Below, one piece after another: positions 1 to 8,464 of a DNA stretch of 64,000 nt. The number at the start of each line of letters is the position of its first letter. Positions within the stretch are counted from its first letter, which is position 1. Below the pieces are notes generated by a model that was not told where the DNA came from, did no database searches, and was given only the letters and a program-made list of their open reading frames with translations. The DNA comes from Amycolatopsis tolypomycina. Its GTDB lineage: Bacteria; Actinomycetota; Actinomycetes; Mycobacteriales; Pseudonocardiaceae. A program made the position numbers and the translations under genes. Location of the stretch: NCBI RefSeq assembly GCF_900105945.1, contig NZ_FNSO01000004.1:4092001-4156000 (forward strand), given 5' to 3'.

Positions 1-145
1 AGCGCGCGACGGTCAGGCCTCGTTCTCTGGCCATGGAAGACAACGCAGCCTGCGCGGCGGCGCGGTTGAGCCCTTGCGCGGCAAGGACTTCCAGCGCCAG
101 ACCGACGACATCGGTGGCGGGCGGGGTTGCGGTGCGCACGGGCAT
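1..145 (-). CDS. N-terminus of unidentified protein (partial)
   Basis: The gene runs off the left edge, leaving 48 codons. ATG at 145 is preceded by GGAGG with a 7-nt spacer, which supports a real start. The visible peptide begins MPVRTATPPATDVVGLALEV and continues with an Ala/Leu-rich helical stretch ending AALSSMARERGLTVAR. The spacing of A..L...G....A...L...A...G is faintly like the helical ANTAR RNA-binding domain, but the fragment is too short to name the family. It is transcribed away from the GH13 gene, with about 280 nt between them. Confidence 0.55.
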   Translation of the reverse strand, partial: MPVRTATPPATDVVGLALEVLAAQGLNRAAAQAALSSMARERGLTVAR

Positions 146-189
146 CGGGAGACCTCCGGCTGATTCGGCGGCGAAACGAACGCGACCGG

Positions 190-215
190 ATACCCCGCCG
201 CGCCGGGTTTCACAC
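190..215 (-). promoter_or_regulatory. candidate SigB-type promoter
   Basis: On the minus strand GTGT (212-215) is followed after 16 nt by GGGTAT (190-195), which fits the actinobacterial SigB/SigF-type pattern GNNT-N14-16-GGGTAY. It lies about 45 nt upstream of the ATG at 145. The match is short, so chance occurrence in this base composition is possible. Confidence 0.3.
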
Positions 216-425
216 CCTTTCACCGAACCCTCCCGGTGCCGCGGGTTCAACTCTTGCCGAGCCCTCATCCGCCGGCCGCGGGCGCTGAGCGCTCTGGTGC
301 GCTCGGCCGCAGCACCTCGCCGGCACCTCCGCGCGCTTGCCCAGACGAGCCACTCCGCGCCGAGCACACCGGCGCGCACTCGACCCGGTCAGCCACACTG
401 CACGGCCCGCCCACCCGGCGCGCGC

Positions 426-1985
426 TCACCTCCCCGCGAGCCACACCGCGGTGTCCGGCGGCACCCTGCCCCCGTCGAGCAGCCCGCTCGCCAGCAGCAC
501 CCGCGCGTCCCCCGGCAGCTCGCACGGCTCCTCACCCAGGTTCACCACGCAGCCGAACCCCGGCTCGCGCCGGAACCACAGCACCCCCTCCGGCGCGGGC
601 GACCACGTCAGCGTCCCGTCCCCCAGTGCCGGGTGCTCCCGGCGGGTCGCGAGCGCCGCGCGGTACAGCCTGAGCATCGAGTCCGGGTCGGCCGCCTGGG
701 CCTCCGCGGTCCGGGTCCGCCAGCCGGCCGGCTGCGGGAGCCACGGTGGCACGCCGTTGCCGGTGAACCCGAACGGTGGTGCCGTCCCCGACCACGGCAG
801 CGGTACCCGGCAGCCGTCGCGGCCGCGGCGGGTGTGGCCGGACCGCTCCCACGTCGGGTCGGCGAGCACCGCCTCGGGCAGGTCCTCGACCTCCGCCAGG
901 CCCAGTTCCTCGCCCTGGTACAGATACGCGCCGCCGGGCAGCGCGAGCATCAGCAGCAGCGCCGCCCTGGCCCGGCGCGTCCCGAGCCGGCCGCCGCCGA
1001 AGCGGGTGACGTGCCGGACCACGTCGTGGTTCGACAGCACCCACGTCGCCGGGGCGCCGACCGCGTGCAGCGCCTCCAGCGTCCCGTCGATCACCTCGCG
1101 CAGCGCGGCGGGATCCCAGGCGCAGCGCAGGAAGTCGAAGTTGAACGCCGTGTGCAGCTCGTCCGGCCGGACGTACCGGGCGAGCCGGTCCGGGCGGTCG
1201 ACCCACGCCTCCGCGACGAACACGCGGTCCGCGCCGAACCCGGCCGCGACCTGGCGCCACGACCGGTAGATCTCGTGCACGCCGTCGCGGTCCCAGTGCG
1301 GGTGGCGGCTGCGGTCGGGCGGCCGCACGATCCCTTCGTCGTCGACGCCGAGGTCGGGGAACTCCGGATCCTTGAGCAGGCCGTGGGCGACGTCGATGCG
1401 GACGCCGTCCACCCCACGCTCGAACCAGAACCGCAGCACGTCCTCGAAGTCGGCGCGGACCTCGGGGTGGTCCCAGTTGAGGTCCGGCTGCTCCGGGGCG
1501 AACAGGTGCAGGTACCACTCGCCGTCCGGCGCGCGCGTCCAGGCGGGGCCGCCGAAGACGCTGCGCCAGTCGTTCGGCGGCCGGTCGCCGCGGCCGGGCC
1601 GGAAGTGGTAGCGCGCGCGTTCGGGAGAGCCGGGACCTGCCGCCAGCGCGGCGCGGAACCACCGGTGCCGGTCGGAGGTGTGGTTGGGGACGACGTCGAT
1701 CACGACCCGCAGCCCGAGCCGGTGCGCCTCGGTGATCAGCGCGACGGCGTCGTCGTCGGTGCCGAACAGCGGGTCGACGGCCCGGTGGTCCTCGACGTCG
1801 TACCCGCCGTCGACCATCGGCGAGCGGTACCACGGCGTGGTCCAGACGGCGTCGACCCCGAGTTCGGCCAGGTAGCCGAGCCGGCCGCGGAGACCGGCGA
1901 GATCGCCGGTGCCGTCGCCGTCCGCGTCGGCGAAGCTGCGGACGTAGACCTCGTAGACCACGGCATCGCGCCACCAGTCGTCCAT
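426..1985 (-). CDS. GH13 alpha-glucosidase (oligo-1,6-glucosidase-like)
   Basis: Cytoplasmic glycoside hydrolase family 13 enzyme of 519 aa, the normal length for oligo-1,6-glucosidase or alpha-glucosidase. It opens with WWRDAVVYEVYVRSF, the usual family start, and has the four conserved regions: DVVPNH near 97-102, GVRIDVAH with the nucleophile Asp198, VFVAEAW with the acid/base Glu259, and LSNHD with the transition-state Asp321. There is no signal peptide. The (beta/alpha)8 barrel is followed by a short beta-sandwich from about residue 430. It should hydrolyse alpha-glucosidic bonds of short maltodextrins, isomaltose or sucrose, but exact specificity cannot be read from sequence. It is divergent from the methyltransferase gene, with at most about 25 nt between the starts. 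Confidence 0.92.
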   Translation of the reverse strand: MDDWWRDAVVYEVYVRSFADADGDGTGDLAGLRGRLGYLAELGVDAVWTTPWYRSPMVDGGYDVEDHRAVDPLFGTDDDAVALITEAHRLGLRVVIDVVPNHTSDRHRWFRAALAAGPGSPERARYHFRPGRGDRPPNDWRSVFGGPAWTRAPDGEWYLHLFAPEQPDLNWDHPEVRADFEDVLRFWFERGVDGVRIDVAHGLLKDPEFPDLGVDDEGIVRPPDRSRHPHWDRDGVHEIYRSWRQVAAGFGADRVFVAEAWVDRPDRLARYVRPDELHTAFNFDFLRCAWDPAALREVIDGTLEALHAVGAPATWVLSNHDVVRHVTRFGGGRLGTRRARAALLLMLALPGGAYLYQGEELGLAEVEDLPEAVLADPTWERSGHTRRGRDGCRVPLPWSGTAPPFGFTGNGVPPWLPQPAGWRTRTAEAQAADPDSMLRLYRAALATRREHPALGDGTLTWSPAPEGVLWFRREPGFGCVVNLGEEPCELPGDARVLLASGLLDGGRVPPDTAVWLAGR

Positions 1986-2010
1986 GCACCCGAGTATCTA
2001 CGCTGGGGCG

Positions 2011-2799
2011 GTGACCGACGCGTGGGAATGGGACCCGTCCCTCTATTCGGGCAGCGCGGAGTACTACGCGCGGGGCCGAGCGGCGTACCCCGCCGAACTC
2101 GCCACGGCCTTCGCCGCCGAACTCGGGCTGGACGGATCGGGACGGCTGCTCGACGTCGGCTGCGGACCGGGATCGCTGACGCTGCTGCTGGCCGGGCTGT
2201 TCGAGGAGGCGGTGGGACTCGACGCCGACGGCGCCATGCTCGCCGAAGCGGCCCGGCAGGCGGCGGGCGCCGGGAACTGCCGCTGGGTGCACCGGCGCGC
2301 GGAGGAGCTGCCCGCCGGGCTGGGCCGCTTCCGGCTGGTGACGTTCGCGCAGTCGTTCCACTGGTTCGACCGGCCGCGCGTCGCGGCGGCGGTGCGGGAA
2401 ATGCTGACGCCGGACGGCGTCTGCGCCCACGTGCACGCGTCGACGCACGAGAGCGTGCACCCGGCGATCGCGGAGCTGGTGCGCGAGTACCTCGGCCCGG
2501 TGCGGCGCGCGGGCCAGGGCGTGCTGCCGGACGGCACGGCGGGCGGCGAGGCGGAGATCTACCGGGCGGCGGGCTTCCACGGCCCGCGGCGGTTCGAGGT
2601 GCCGGGGCGCGTCGTGACGCGCACGGTCGACGAGGTCGTCGCGGGCGTGTTTTCGCTGTCGAGCTCGGCGCCGCACCTGTTCGGCACGGGGCGGGCCGGG
2701 TTCGAGGCGGCCCTGCGGCGGCGGCTGGCCCCGGCGGAGACGTTCACCGTGCGGTTGCGGGAGATCGCCGTCGACCTGTGGTTCACCAGGGGTTGTTGA
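2011..2799 (+). CDS. class I SAM-dependent methyltransferase
   Basis: 262 aa from the GTG at 2011. An in-frame ATG at 1984 would add nine residues and overlap the divergent glucosidase start. GTG is preferred because VTDAWEWDPSLYSGSAEYYA looks like the usual beginning of this family. Motif I, LLDVGCGPG, binds S-adenosylmethionine around residues 46-54, and GLDADGAML is motif II. FAQSFHWFD is typical of the UbiE/Methyltransf_11 group. The substrate is unknown. The 3' end overlaps the convergent small gene by 17 bp. Confidence 0.85.
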   Translation: MTDAWEWDPSLYSGSAEYYARGRAAYPAELATAFAAELGLDGSGRLLDVGCGPGSLTLLLAGLFEEAVGLDADGAMLAEAARQAAGAGNCRWVHRRAEELPAGLGRFRLVTFAQSFHWFDRPRVAAAVREMLTPDGVCAHVHASTHESVHPAIAELVREYLGPVRRAGQGVLPDGTAGGEAEIYRAAGFHGPRRFEVPGRVVTRTVDEVVAGVFSLSSSAPHLFGTGRAGFEAALRRRLAPAETFTVRLREIAVDLWFTRGC

Positions 2800-3142
2800 A
2801 GTCCTCGTCCTCTTCGACGGCGGCCCGCGGGCGCCGCGTGGCCCGCGGCTCGTCCCGCACGGGCCGCGGCGCCGGTTCGAACCCGGCGGAGTACGCCTCG
2901 GCGTCGAAGGCGGAGGCCGGTTCGGCGTGCGAGCGGTCGGTGCTCCATCCGGACTTGGTCTTGCGCTGCGCCATTTCGCGGACGTGCTGGACGTACCGCT
3001 CGGCGGCCTGGACCTGCTTGGTCATGTATTCGTGCGAGCGCGCCTTGATCTCTTCGCCCTGCTGTTCGCGCAGGGCACGGCGATCGGCCTGTTCGCGGAC
3101 GAGGCCGTCCAGCTCGGCCTTCATCGCGGCGATGTCGGTCAT
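2783..3142 (-). CDS. hypothetical coiled-coil protein, last gene of the T7SS-substrate operon
   Basis: 119 aa with no recognised family. Residues 1-65 are highly charged and predicted helical or coiled coil. The C-terminal half is disordered and Arg/Pro/Glu-rich, ending in the acidic-aromatic tail DEDFNNPW. ATG at 3142 has AGGAG five nt upstream. It starts 8 nt after the stop of the large Gly-rich gene, so it is probably co-translated with it. Cytoplasmic location is likely because no signal or membrane segment is visible. A chaperone or cytosolic partner for the upstream secreted proteins is possible, but only context suggests it. Confidence 0.7.
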   Translation of the reverse strand: MTDIAAMKAELDGLVREQADRRALREQQGEEIKARSHEYMTKQVQAAERYVQHVREMAQRKTKSGWSTDRSHAEPASAFDAEAYSAGFEPAPRPVRDEPRATRRPRAAVEEDEDFNNPW

Positions 3143-3150
3143 GCGTGCTC

Positions 3151-6100
3151 CTACCTGATCCGGGCGGACGGCGGGTCTTCGTCGTCGAGCGAGCCGATGA
3201 TCCGCCGCCCGGGCTCACCGAGGTTGTCGAAGACGGCGCCTTCGATCCGGTAGGCGGGCGCGCGGCGTTCGGTGTCGCCGCCACCTTGGGCACCGGCGCC
3301 GCCCATCGCGCCCATGCCGGGCATGCCGGCCATCGACGAGCCGGGCGCGCCGGCGGCGCCGGGCGTCCCGGCGGCCGACGCGAACGCGGGCTGGGGATGG
3401 GCGCCGCCGGCCCCGGTGTGGGCACCGCCGGAGACGGGGCTTTCGCCGAGTCCCCCGCCGGCGGGCTCGAAGCCGGCACCGGAGAAGCCGGCGTGGGCGC
3501 CGCCGCCGATGCCGGCCGCCGCGGGGGCGGAGTGGGCGCCGCCGCCGCCCGGTGAGGCCGGGTCGCCGGCGGGTTTGCCGTCGCTGCCGGCGTGATCCGA
3601 GCCGCTGCCCGGCGAGGTCGGGTCGGCAAAGCCGCTGACGTGGGAACTGCCGCCGGCGCCCGGGGTGCTGGAGTCGCTGCCGGGTTCGCTGCCGGGCGAG
3701 GACGGGTCGTTCGCCGCGAGGTCGTCGAGGGTTCCGCGGTGGGTCGGCAGGTCGTCGAGCCGTTTGGCGGGTGTGCTGCCGAGGGCGTCCGCCGGTTTGT
3801 CGTCGTCGCCCAGGGTGTACGTCGTCGGGGTGCCCTTGCCGTCGTCGACCGTCACCACCGTGGGGCCGTCCGGGCCGTCGGGGCGCTCGGCCGTGATCTC
3901 GAGGTCGCCGTCGCGGATGTGGATCTTGCCGTCCGGGCCGGGGTGGTACGTGTCCGCGTCCGTCCCTTGTGGACCGTCGGCGGGCGTGGCTTCCGACCAG
4001 TCGAGCTTGAAGTCCTTCGGGTCGCCGGGGCCGTCGCCGACCTTGATGTCCATCTTGCCGTCGGCGTCCGGCTCGGTCATCTCGAACGTCTTGTCGCCCT
4101 GCTTGACCTTCAGGACTTCCGGCTCGTCGTCGCCCTTGGCGTCGCCGAGGAGGCCGTCGGGGCCGTCGACGTCCTTCAGCGCCTTGCCGTCGTCGGTTCC
4201 GGGGGCTCCGCCCAGGCCGCCCGCGTCGTCGCCCGACTCCGTCTCGATGCCCGGGCCGCTGAACTCCTTCAGTGCGTCCGCGGCCTTCTTCTTCGCCGCC
4301 TCGGCGGCCTCCTGGCCGCTGTCGGGCGGCGGCACCGAAGACGGTGTCGTGCTGTCGGAACCCCCGCCCGACCCGCCACCCGAGCCGAGGCCGGCGCCCG
4401 CGCCGGACTCCGTCTGGATGCCCGGGCCGCTGAACTGGTTCAACGCCTCCGCGGCCTGCTTCTTCGCCGCCTCGGCCGCCTGGGCCGCCTGCTGTTTGGC
4501 CGCTTCCGCCGCGGCCGCGCCGTCGTCCTGGCCCGCCGGCGAGCCCGAGCCACCGCCTGCGGAACCACCGCCGGACGGCGTGGACCCCTCCGGGATCGGC
4601 GGCACCGAGCCGCCGCCACCCGCGCCCGAGCCACCGCCCGTACCCGCGCCCGCGCCGCTCGGCAGGTCGGTGCCCGAGCCGCCGCCCGCACCCCCGCCCG
4701 GCGCGCCGGACCCCGCACCCGTCTCGGGAATCGACGGCACCGGCCCACCGGAACCCGGCCCGGCCCCGGAACCCGAGCCGGCTCCCGACCCCGACCCGAA
4801 GCCGGCCCCGCCCGCACCCGGACCACCGGAACCGGAACCACCCGAACCCGAGCCGCCCGAACCGAACGCACCCGCACCCGAGCCGCCCGAACCGGCACCA
4901 CCGCCGAACCCGGCACCCGAACCACCGGCCCCGCCGCCGCTACCACCCGCCGAACCAGCGCCACCCGCCGAACCAGCGCCACCCGCCGAACCAGCACCAC
5001 CCGACGACCCGGGCCCACCCGGCAGCGAAACGCCCTCGAACTCGTTCCGCACCCCGCCCATCACCTTGTCCAGCGCGTCGTACGCCTGGTCGACGAGGTC
5101 CTTCGTGTCTTTGCAGGTCTTCACGAACCCCTGGTACAGCCGGTCCCACATGTCGGGGTTGAACTGGTTCTGCACCCACTGCTTGGCGAGGTCCTGACCG
5201 TGCTTCTTGATCTCGTCGCCGTCGCAGCAGCCCTGGTCGTTGAGCGTCTTGACCAGGTTCGTGCCGAAGTTCAGGTCCATCCAGCCCGCGATCTGGGCCA
5301 GGTCCTTCTCGTTGCCGTGCTCGCCGTTGGCGACCGCCACGACCTTCTGCGCCATCTGGTAGTCGGCCTTGCCGACCAGGTCGGTGTACATCCCGATGAC
5401 CGCGTCGGCCTTGCCCTTGCACAGCTGGAACACCGTCGTGGCCGTGCTCAGCGTCGCCTCGCTCGCGGTGCCGAGCGTCTGGGACAGCTTCGCCGCCTTC
5501 GGCTGGATCTTGTCGTTGTAGGTGTCCGACGCCGCGTCCGCGCCCGCGCCGCTCCAGCTCTGGTACAGGCTGCCCAGCTGGGAGCCGGTGTCCTGCAGCG
5601 TCCGGTCCACCGTCTCCGCGCCGCGCTTGAAGTGCCCGGCGTCGGCGACGAAGTCCGCGAAGCTGATCCCGCGCTGCTCGTCGAACGGCGTGCGGATGTC
5701 CTTGTCGAGGTCGAGCGCGCGGGTGTTGCCGCGGCAGTCGGGCGGGAGCTTCGCCAGCAGCGAGCCGAACGTCTCGAACAGCTTCAGCGCCGGGGCGGCC
5801 GCGTCGAAGATCTCGTCGGACGTCTTGGTGCCGCTCGTGCTGCCGGCGCTGTCGGCCGCGGGCGGCTTCGTCTCGTCGAGCTTCTTCTTGCCGTCGTCGA
5901 CGGCCTTCTTCTCCTGGTCCTCGTTGTAGCTGTTCTGGTCGCCGCTCTGCTTCGCCTTGTCGTAGGCCTCGTCGACCGACTGGCCGGCGAACAGCGGGTT
6001 CGCGTTGAACGCCTCCGCGTACTTGCCGGCTTCGGCCCGCTTCTGCTTGATCTCGTCGGGCTCCTGGTCGGCCAGGAACGGCGGCGGTGGCGGGTTTTCC

Positions 6101-6198
6101 CGCAGCCAGCTGCTGATCAGCGCGCTCTTCTGCGCCGGCGGCACGCTCGGGTCGTCCAGCAGCGCCTTGACGTCGGACCACTTCTTCTTTTCCGCCAT
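3151..6198 (-). CDS. WXG100-like domain protein with giant Gly/Ser-rich and repeat region
   Basis: 1015 aa from ATG 6198, which overlaps the upstream stop as TGATG. The longer open frame upstream is not used. Residues 1-130 are charged and begin MAEKKKWSDVKALLDD. About 150-400 form a helical domain with YQSWSGAGAD, a WXG-type turn as in WXG100/PPE-like type VII substrates. About 400-560 are Gly/Ser/Pro low complexity with tandem GGAGSAGGAGS units. Two near-identical helical modules of about 26 residues then follow, both ending FSGPGI(Q/E)TESG. After that comes an acidic Asp/Gly/Lys region, a second Gly-rich stretch, and a conserved-looking end with RIEGAVFDNLGEPGRRIIGS. No signal peptide is seen. 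A secreted or surface protein exported by an ESX-like system is inferred; no ESX core gene lies in the window. Confidence 0.78.
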   Translation of the reverse strand: MAEKKKWSDVKALLDDPSVPPAQKSALISSWLRENPPPPPFLADQEPDEIKQKRAEAGKYAEAFNANPLFAGQSVDEAYDKAKQSGDQNSYNEDQEKKAVDDGKKKLDETKPPAADSAGSTSGTKTSDEIFDAAAPALKLFETFGSLLAKLPPDCRGNTRALDLDKDIRTPFDEQRGISFADFVADAGHFKRGAETVDRTLQDTGSQLGSLYQSWSGAGADAASDTYNDKIQPKAAKLSQTLGTASEATLSTATTVFQLCKGKADAVIGMYTDLVGKADYQMAQKVVAVANGEHGNEKDLAQIAGWMDLNFGTNLVKTLNDQGCCDGDEIKKHGQDLAKQWVQNQFNPDMWDRLYQGFVKTCKDTKDLVDQAYDALDKVMGGVRNEFEGVSLPGGPGSSGGAGSAGGAGSAGGAGSAGGSGGGAGGSGAGFGGGAGSGGSGAGAFGSGGSGSGGSGSGGPGAGGAGFGSGSGAGSGSGAGPGSGGPVPSIPETGAGSGAPGGGAGGGSGTDLPSGAGAGTGGGSGAGGGGSVPPIPEGSTPSGGGSAGGGSGSPAGQDDGAAAAEAAKQQAAQAAEAAKKQAAEALNQFSGPGIQTESGAGAGLGSGGGSGGGSDSTTPSSVPPPDSGQEAAEAAKKKAADALKEFSGPGIETESGDDAGGLGGAPGTDDGKALKDVDGPDGLLGDAKGDDEPEVLKVKQGDKTFEMTEPDADGKMDIKVGDGPGDPKDFKLDWSEATPADGPQGTDADTYHPGPDGKIHIRDGDLEITAERPDGPDGPTVVTVDDGKGTPTTYTLGDDDKPADALGSTPAKRLDDLPTHRGTLDDLAANDPSSPGSEPGSDSSTPGAGGSSHVSGFADPTSPGSGSDHAGSDGKPAGDPASPGGGGAHSAPAAAGIGGGAHAGFSGAGFEPAGGGLGESPVSGGAHTGAGGAHPQPAFASAAGTPGAAGAPGSSMAGMPGMGAMGGAGAQGGGDTERRAPAYRIEGAVFDNLGEPGRRIIGSLDDEDPPSARIR

Positions 6199-6515
6199 CA
6201 GAGCGCGCCCCCGGCGTTGGTGATCGTGCCCGACTGGTTGTCCTCGTTGGCGCTGTAGCTCGCCCCGGCGGTGCCGAGGTTGGTGCCGAACGAGCCGAGG
6301 GTGCTGCTGTAGCCGGAAACCGCGGCCCACAACGCCTGCGCGCCGGCGGTGTACTTGGTCGCGTGGGCACCGTGCGCCCGGCCGAACTTCTCCGCCGTCA
6401 CCTGCGCCGTCTGCAGGTCGGGGTTGTCGTCCAGCAGGTGTTCCGCCAGGTCGCCGATCGTCTTGGCCGCCGCGGACAACGCTTCCGTCGTCGCGGTGTA
6501 CCCCCCGCCGCTCAT
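6198..6515 (-). CDS. EspC/WXG100-like type VII secretion target
   Basis: 105-aa small helical protein of the size and style of EspC-like or WXG100 type VII secretion substrates: Ala/Gly/Ser/Thr-rich helices, a central turn AVSGYSSTLGSFGTNLG, and Y-S-A-N-E near the C-terminus, which matches the YxxxD/E export signal. ATG 6515 is chosen over the GTG at 6530 because GAGGGG lies at the right distance. Its ATG is one nt after the stop of the ACP gene and its stop overlaps the next ATG, so translation is probably coupled across the three genes. It may form a heterodimer with the WXG region of the downstream protein, by analogy with PE/PPE or EsxA/B pairs. Confidence 0.75.
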   Translation of the reverse strand: MSGGGYTATTEALSAAAKTIGDLAEHLLDDNPDLQTAQVTAEKFGRAHGAHATKYTAGAQALWAAVSGYSSTLGSFGTNLGTAGASYSANEDNQSGTITNAGGAL

Positions 6516-6516
6516 G

Positions 6517-6774
6517 TCAGCGCCCCTCACTTCTCAGTGCGTCCGCCAGCACTTCGGCCACGGATCCCACGTCGGTGAACCGGTCGAGCCGGTCCAGGTC
6601 GATCGTCACGCCGTAGTAGATCTCCAGCGCCGCCAGCAGCTTGATCCGGCCCTTCGAGTCGATGCCCAGCTCCTCCAGGGGCGCGTCGGGCTCGACGAGA
6701 GCCGGGTCGAGCCGGAAGCTGTCACAGACGACCTTCGTGACCTCGGCGCGGCGATCACTCACGGTTGCCACCAT
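6517..6774 (-). CDS. acyl carrier protein
   Basis: 85-aa acyl carrier protein. LGIDSKGRIKLLAALE contains the 4'-phosphopantetheine attachment Ser40, although the usual DSL triplet is DSK here. The size and helix pattern otherwise match a free-standing ACP. ATG 6774 lies inside the end of the FAAL gene (20-bp overlap), so the two are translated together. A FAAL loads a fatty acyl-adenylate onto its partner ACP, so this protein is the expected acceptor. The destination of the acyl chain is unknown, as no polyketide synthase, acyltransferase or NRPS module is adjacent. Confidence 0.88.
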   Translation of the reverse strand: MVATVSDRRAEVTKVVCDSFRLDPALVEPDAPLEELGIDSKGRIKLLAALEIYYGVTIDLDRLDRFTDVGSVAEVLADALRSEGR

Positions 6775-8395
6775 AACGTGCTTTCGCGGCGGACCGGGCG
6801 ACCTTGCCGCTCGATGTGCGCGGAAGGCCACCGGAAGGGACCAGACGTACCGCGCGCAGCGTGAGACCGTGCTCGCGCGACACCGCGCGCAGCACCGCCC
6901 GGCGCACCTCCCGGTCGTCGGCTTCGACGCCGCGGGCCCGCTCGGCCACCACCACCGCGCCCTCGCCGTCGTCGTCGGACACGCCGAACGCGGCGACGCG
7001 GTCGCGGCGCACCGCGGGATGGGCTTCCCCCGCCGCCGCTTCGATGTCCTGCGGGTGGAAGTTGCGGCCGTCGATGACGATGAGGTCCTTGAGCCGTCCG
7101 GTGACGTACAGGTCGCCGCGGTGCACGACGCCGAGGTCGCCGGTGCGCAGCCAGCCGCCGAGGCCGTCGAGCGTGGCCCCGAACGCGGTGGCGTCGCCGC
7201 GGCCCCAGTAGCCGTCGGCGACGTTCGGGCCGTGCACCCAGATTTCGCCGACCTCGCCGTCAGGCTGCTCCCGGCCGTCGTGGACGACCCGGACGAGCTG
7301 CCCGACCGGACGGCCCACCGACACGAGTTCCTGGCCGCCTTCGGTTTCCACGGCCCGGCCCTGCGCGAGGGCTTCGCGGTCGAACACCGCGCTTCGCGGC
7401 CCTTCTTCGTCCGCACTCGCGACGTACACGGTGGCTTCGGCGAGCCCGTAGGACGGCCGGTGCGCCGCACGCGGGAAACCGCGCGGCCCGAACACCGCGT
7501 GGAACCGCTCGATCGTGCGGGGCCGGACGGGTTCGCTGCCGTTGAGCGCGACCCGGACTCCGCTGAGGTCGAGGTCTTCGCCGGTGTCGGTGTCGGCGGC
7601 GAGGTCGTAGGCGAAGTTCGGCGCGGCGGTGAACACCGCCGGGTACCGCGCGAGCTGCCGCAGCCACCGCACCGGGGAGTGCACGAACTCCGCCGGGGCC
7701 ATGAACACCGCGCGCCCGCCGGCGAAGACCGGCAGGCACAGCAGCTGGATCAGGCCCATGTCGTGGAAGAACGGGATCCAGCCGGCGCAGGTGGTGCCCT
7801 CGTCGACGGCGTAGGCGAGGCTGCCCTGCCAGCAGGCGGCGACGATCGCGCGGTGCGGGATCACCGCACCGGCCGGCTCGCGCGTCGACCCGGAGGTGTA
7901 CTGGAGGTAGGCCGGGCTGTCCGGCGTCACCGGCACCGGGTCGGCGCCGGGCCCGGTGAGCTCGTCGACCACCACGACGTGCTCGTGCGCGGGCAGGCGC
8001 GCCACCTCCGCCGACGACGTCAGCCACAGCCGCGCGCCCGAATCGGCCAGCACCCCGGCGAGCCGGTCGGCCTGTGCGGGGTTCGCGGGCACCATCAGGG
8101 GAACGGCGATCAGGCCGGCGGCCAGCGCGCCGAAGAAGGCGAGGGGGTAGGCGAGCTCCTGGCCGGCAAGGATCGCGATGCGCTCCCCCGGCGCGGCCAC
8201 CCGGCGCAGCTCGCCCGCCACCACGCGGACCCGGGCGGCGAAGTCCGCCCACGTCAGCGTGTGTTCCACGCCGTGGCGGTGGTCCTGGTGGGTGAACAGC
8301 GGACGCTCGTCGCCGGCGCGAGCGAACAGCCGCTCGACGATCGACGTGCGCAGCACCGCCTCGGGCACGGTCACCGGCACGGTCGGACGGGGCAC
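6755..8395 (-). CDS. fatty acyl-AMP ligase (FadD32/FAAL family)
   Basis: About 546 aa, ANL superfamily. AYLQYTSGSTREPAGAV is the P-loop (A3), GWIPFFHDMGLI is characteristic of FAALs, YGLAEATVYV is A5, and WLRTGDLGV with GRLKDLIVIDGRNFHPQDIE are A7/A8 hinge motifs of FAALs. The C-terminal Lys region is PRTSSGKVARSAAK. FAALs make acyl-adenylates from free fatty acids and pass them to an ACP rather than CoA. GTG 8395 is preferred, with AGG nine nt upstream; TTG at 8404 is an alternative. It is first in a five-gene overlapping operon with the ACP and two type VII substrate-like proteins. The divergent neighbour starts at 8465, leaving a short shared promoter region. Confidence 0.9.
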   Translation of the reverse strand: MPRPTVPVTVPEAVLRTSIVERLFARAGDERPLFTHQDHRHGVEHTLTWADFAARVRVVAGELRRVAAPGERIAILAGQELAYPLAFFGALAAGLIAVPLMVPANPAQADRLAGVLADSGARLWLTSSAEVARLPAHEHVVVVDELTGPGADPVPVTPDSPAYLQYTSGSTREPAGAVIPHRAIVAACWQGSLAYAVDEGTTCAGWIPFFHDMGLIQLLCLPVFAGGRAVFMAPAEFVHSPVRWLRQLARYPAVFTAAPNFAYDLAADTDTGEDLDLSGVRVALNGSEPVRPRTIERFHAVFGPRGFPRAAHRPSYGLAEATVYVASADEEGPRSAVFDREALAQGRAVETEGGQELVSVGRPVGQLVRVVHDGREQPDGEVGEIWVHGPNVADGYWGRGDATAFGATLDGLGGWLRTGDLGVVHRGDLYVTGRLKDLIVIDGRNFHPQDIEAAAGEAHPAVRRDRVAAFGVSDDDGEGAVVVAERARGVEADDREVRRAVLRAVSREHGLTLRAVRLVPSGGLPRTSSGKVARSAAKARYGGNRE

Positions 8396-8464
8396 GCCGG
8401 GCAACCTACCGGCCGCCGGAAACCCGGTTCACCCCCGGGGCGAGCCCGGGTACGGTCGCAGACC

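Noticed and set aside
33..3158. 1041-aa open frame on the plus strand
   Set aside because: It is the shadow of the GH13 and methyltransferase genes; composition is Arg/Pro/Ala-rich without family motifs, and it crosses the clear minus-strand gene.
3592..6258. Plus-strand 888-aa frame over the Gly-rich gene
   Set aside because: Antisense of the Gly/Ser repeats, giving a Pro/Ala/Arg-rich peptide with no signal or motif.
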